Shown here: positions 14,107 through 15,611 of the stretch, piece by piece
Position numbering within the stretch: the first letter of the stretch is position 1
Layout of the letters: the number at the start of each line of letters is the position of its first letter
NCBI GenBank assembly: GCA_002428525.1
Contig: DIWU01000001.1
Span: 1 to 15,611, forward strand
DNA length: 15,611 bases
Direction of reading: 5' to 3'
Origin: a bacterium UBP14_UBA6098
GTDB lineage: Bacteria > UBP14 > UBA6098
Notes under the pieces: generated by a model
Database searches by the model: none
The model's input: only the letters and a program-made list of their open reading frames with translations
Told to the model about the DNA's origin: nothing
Made by a program: the position numbers and the translations under genes

Positions 14107-15611
14107 TTACCTTCCTACCGATAAGGTCCCGTTGCAAACCGTTTGTCCATCTTTTTGTATAACATAGAGATACAGACCTTCGCGAACCTTTTGCCCTGAG
14201 TTATCGCGTGCGTCCCACAGGCGGTTCGCAACATCACCGATATCTGCAACAGGACCGATAGTTGCCCTATGTATCAGAATATTTCTGACATCGAAGATCA
14301 GTAGCTCCGCCGAACCCGAATACATGTCAGGATAGTCGAAAACCGCGACATCATTGATTCCGTCACCGTTCGGAGTAATAGGATTCGGATAGTGGTTGCA
14401 TGTAATTTTCGGCTCGATCAAGAATCTCCATGAATAATTGCTCGTGTTCGGATCGCAATAATCGGGGTTGTCTTGAGTGAAGACAGCGATGGATACTGTA
14501 TCTCCGGTGATGAACTCGATTCCTGCTATCGCTGGATCGAAGGTGAGTCTGCCACTCGCGTATGTCAAAGATGATGATAACAAATTATAGGATATTCCGT
14601 TAATAACCATTCGAAGCGAATCGAAGTCGATCCCCGAGATATCGTCGTGAATATCTATCCATATGGGAGTGAGGACATTGCGCACTAAATCGGTAGGCAA
14701 AGGGAAATTGTTAGCGAAAACCGGCGGGGTCAAGTCCATCTGGAAGTTCCATTCGATAAATCCGCCAGTTAAAGGATTTCCGAGCATATCGTCGGCGGCG
14801 AGAAGGCGGAGGTTGACGAGACCGTCAGCCCAAATCGAGGGCGGCGACCATGTCAATGTCGGCTCGCTCCACGACAGCTCTGTATCGGTAATATCATATA
14901 TGATACCATTGACTTCGAGTTGTATCGTCGAGGCGTCAACACTATTTGTATCGGTGATCGTGACGATAATCTTCTGGAGTTCGCAAGCGCTGACCGTCGA
15001 GTCGAGCGGCTCGATTATCGTCGCCACCGGCCCGCCGCGGCTGATGAGGAGGTCCCAGCAATAAACCGTGTCGTTCGCGTCGCAGTAGGGCGCGGCGGTG
15101 TCCGGCAGGTCGGCGATCCCGAGGCAAAGCCGCAGGCTGTCGCCGCCCGACCAGAGGATTCCGAGGCTGTCCGGATCGAAAATCAGCGTATCGCCGAGCC
15201 AGTAAACCGCTGGGCTGGAAGGACTTAGCGCGCCATAGCCCGGCACGGTCAGCGAGGCGGAGCCGTAATCGATGCCCGCCGGTAAGTCGCTGAGTAGCAT
15301 ACGGATAAGCGGACTGCGGTCATCAACGGGAACCCCCGGTGTCGGCAGAACATTCACGAGAACAGGCGGCTCGTAATCGACCACAAAGCGCCATCCCAAG
15401 GGCGTTTCCAGCGAATTGCCGAGCACATCCTCGGCCGCGACCAGCGAGCAGGCCACCGTCGAGCCGTGGGGGAAGAAGCCCGCGCCGCCGTCGAAGGTCA
15501 GCGTCGGCTCGGCCCAGACCATCCCCGCGTCGCCGACACGATAGTCTATCCCGTTGATTCTCAACAAGATAGACGATGCGCTGACGCCGTTTGTGTCAAC
15601 GATTGTCACGA
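14107..15611 (-). CDS. Ig-repeat surface protein with CHU_C-like C-terminus (5' part missing at window edge)
   Basis: About 500 C-terminal residues are visible; the frame stays open to the right edge. A GTG near 15609 is an internal Val codon, not a credible start, because it falls inside an A module. Order of visible domains: A (partial, ending WRFVVDYEPP), B (ends APYCDANDTVYCW), A (starts SACELQKI at ~208, ends MDLTPP), B (ends DYCDPNTSNYSW), then the C-terminal module PNPITPNGDGIND...GLYLYVIQ...CNGTLSVGR (~404-500). This is the same A-B-A-B-C ending as the 2590-aa protein encoded downstream, so the two are tandem paralogs. Secretion and a surface role follow from that similarity. No catalytic residues are seen. 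Confidence 0.88.
   Translation of the reverse strand, partial: VTIVDTNGVSASSILLRINGIDYRVGDAGMVWAEPTLTFDGGAGFFPHGSTVACSLVAAEDVLGNSLETPLGWRFVVDYEPPVLVNVLPTPGVPVDDRSPLIRMLLSDLPAGIDYGSASLTVPGYGALSPSSPAVYWLGDTLIFDPDSLGILWSGGDSLRLCLGIADLPDTAAPYCDANDTVYCWDLLISRGGPVATIIEPLDSTVSACELQKIIVTITDTNSVDASTIQLEVNGIIYDITDTELSWSEPTLTWSPPSIWADGLVNLRLLAADDMLGNPLTGGFIEWNFQMDLTPPVFANNFPLPTDLVRNVLTPIWIDIHDDISGIDFDSLRMVINGISYNLLSSSLTYASGRLTFDPAIAGIEFITGDTVSIAVFTQDNPDYCDPNTSNYSWRFLIEPKITCNHYPNPITPNGDGINDVAVFDYPDMYSGSAELLIFDVRNILIHRATIGPVADIGDVANRLWDARDNSGQKVREGLYLYVIQKDGQTVCNGTLSVGR
14110..14400 (-). other. C-terminal CHU_C / type B sorting-like domain of the paralog
   Basis: Encodes the last ~97 residues of the protein. 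It aligns end to end with the other copy: PNPITPN.DGIND, VFDYPDM, AELLIFDVRNI, RLWDARDNSGQK, GLYLYVI, VCNGTLSVGR. Confidence 0.7.

Overview
The window looks like a chromosomal segment of a Gram-negative bacterium, probably from the FCB superphylum or a neighbouring candidate phylum. The main support is a giant secreted protein whose architecture runs signal peptide, IgGFc-binding-like region, DUF11-like region, PKD/Ig repeats and a C-terminal PNPITPN.DGIND module. That module resembles the CHU_C / type B sorting domain used by type IX secretion. IspD shows a MEP isoprenoid pathway. The phylum is an inference; no rRNA or other marker gene is present.

Left region (1-5042, all minus strand): this reads like an accessory or defence island. 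In transcription order it begins with a MerR-like regulator (4227-5042), a small zinc-ribbon protein (3962-4225) and a Cys-rich small ORF of uncertain start and frame (about 3654-3913). These are tightly packed behind a good promoter. After a 150 bp AT-rich gap comes a 936-aa N6-adenine DNA methyltransferase with a nuclease-like N-terminus (type IIG-like, 691-3501). It overlaps by 4 bp a DUF2971 gene that runs off the left edge (1-694). The DUF2971 gene is visibly more AT-rich than everything to the right.

Middle (5043-6171): a 340 bp gap holds the regulator promoter (minus strand), a very strong intrinsic terminator with no gene in front of it, and a plus-strand promoter whose predicted +1 falls on the ATG of ispD (5383-6048). 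ispD is therefore a leaderless-mRNA candidate. It converges on the giant gene, whose terminator lies at 6122-6144.

Right region (6172-15611, minus strand): two paralogous, GC-rich, modular surface-protein genes sit in tandem, each with its own terminator. The 2590-aa protein is complete. The second is cut by the right edge, with about 500 C-terminal residues visible. Both are built from alternating A and B Ig-like modules and end in the same C-terminal module. In the long protein a larger four-domain block (PKD, Fn3-like, A, B) has itself been duplicated.

Best candidates for something new: the regulator / zinc-ribbon / Cys-rich cassette with its possible -1 frameshift; the methyltransferase-DUF2971 pair with an unusual PD...ExE motif; the orphan terminator, a possible small-RNA locus; and the A-B module family.
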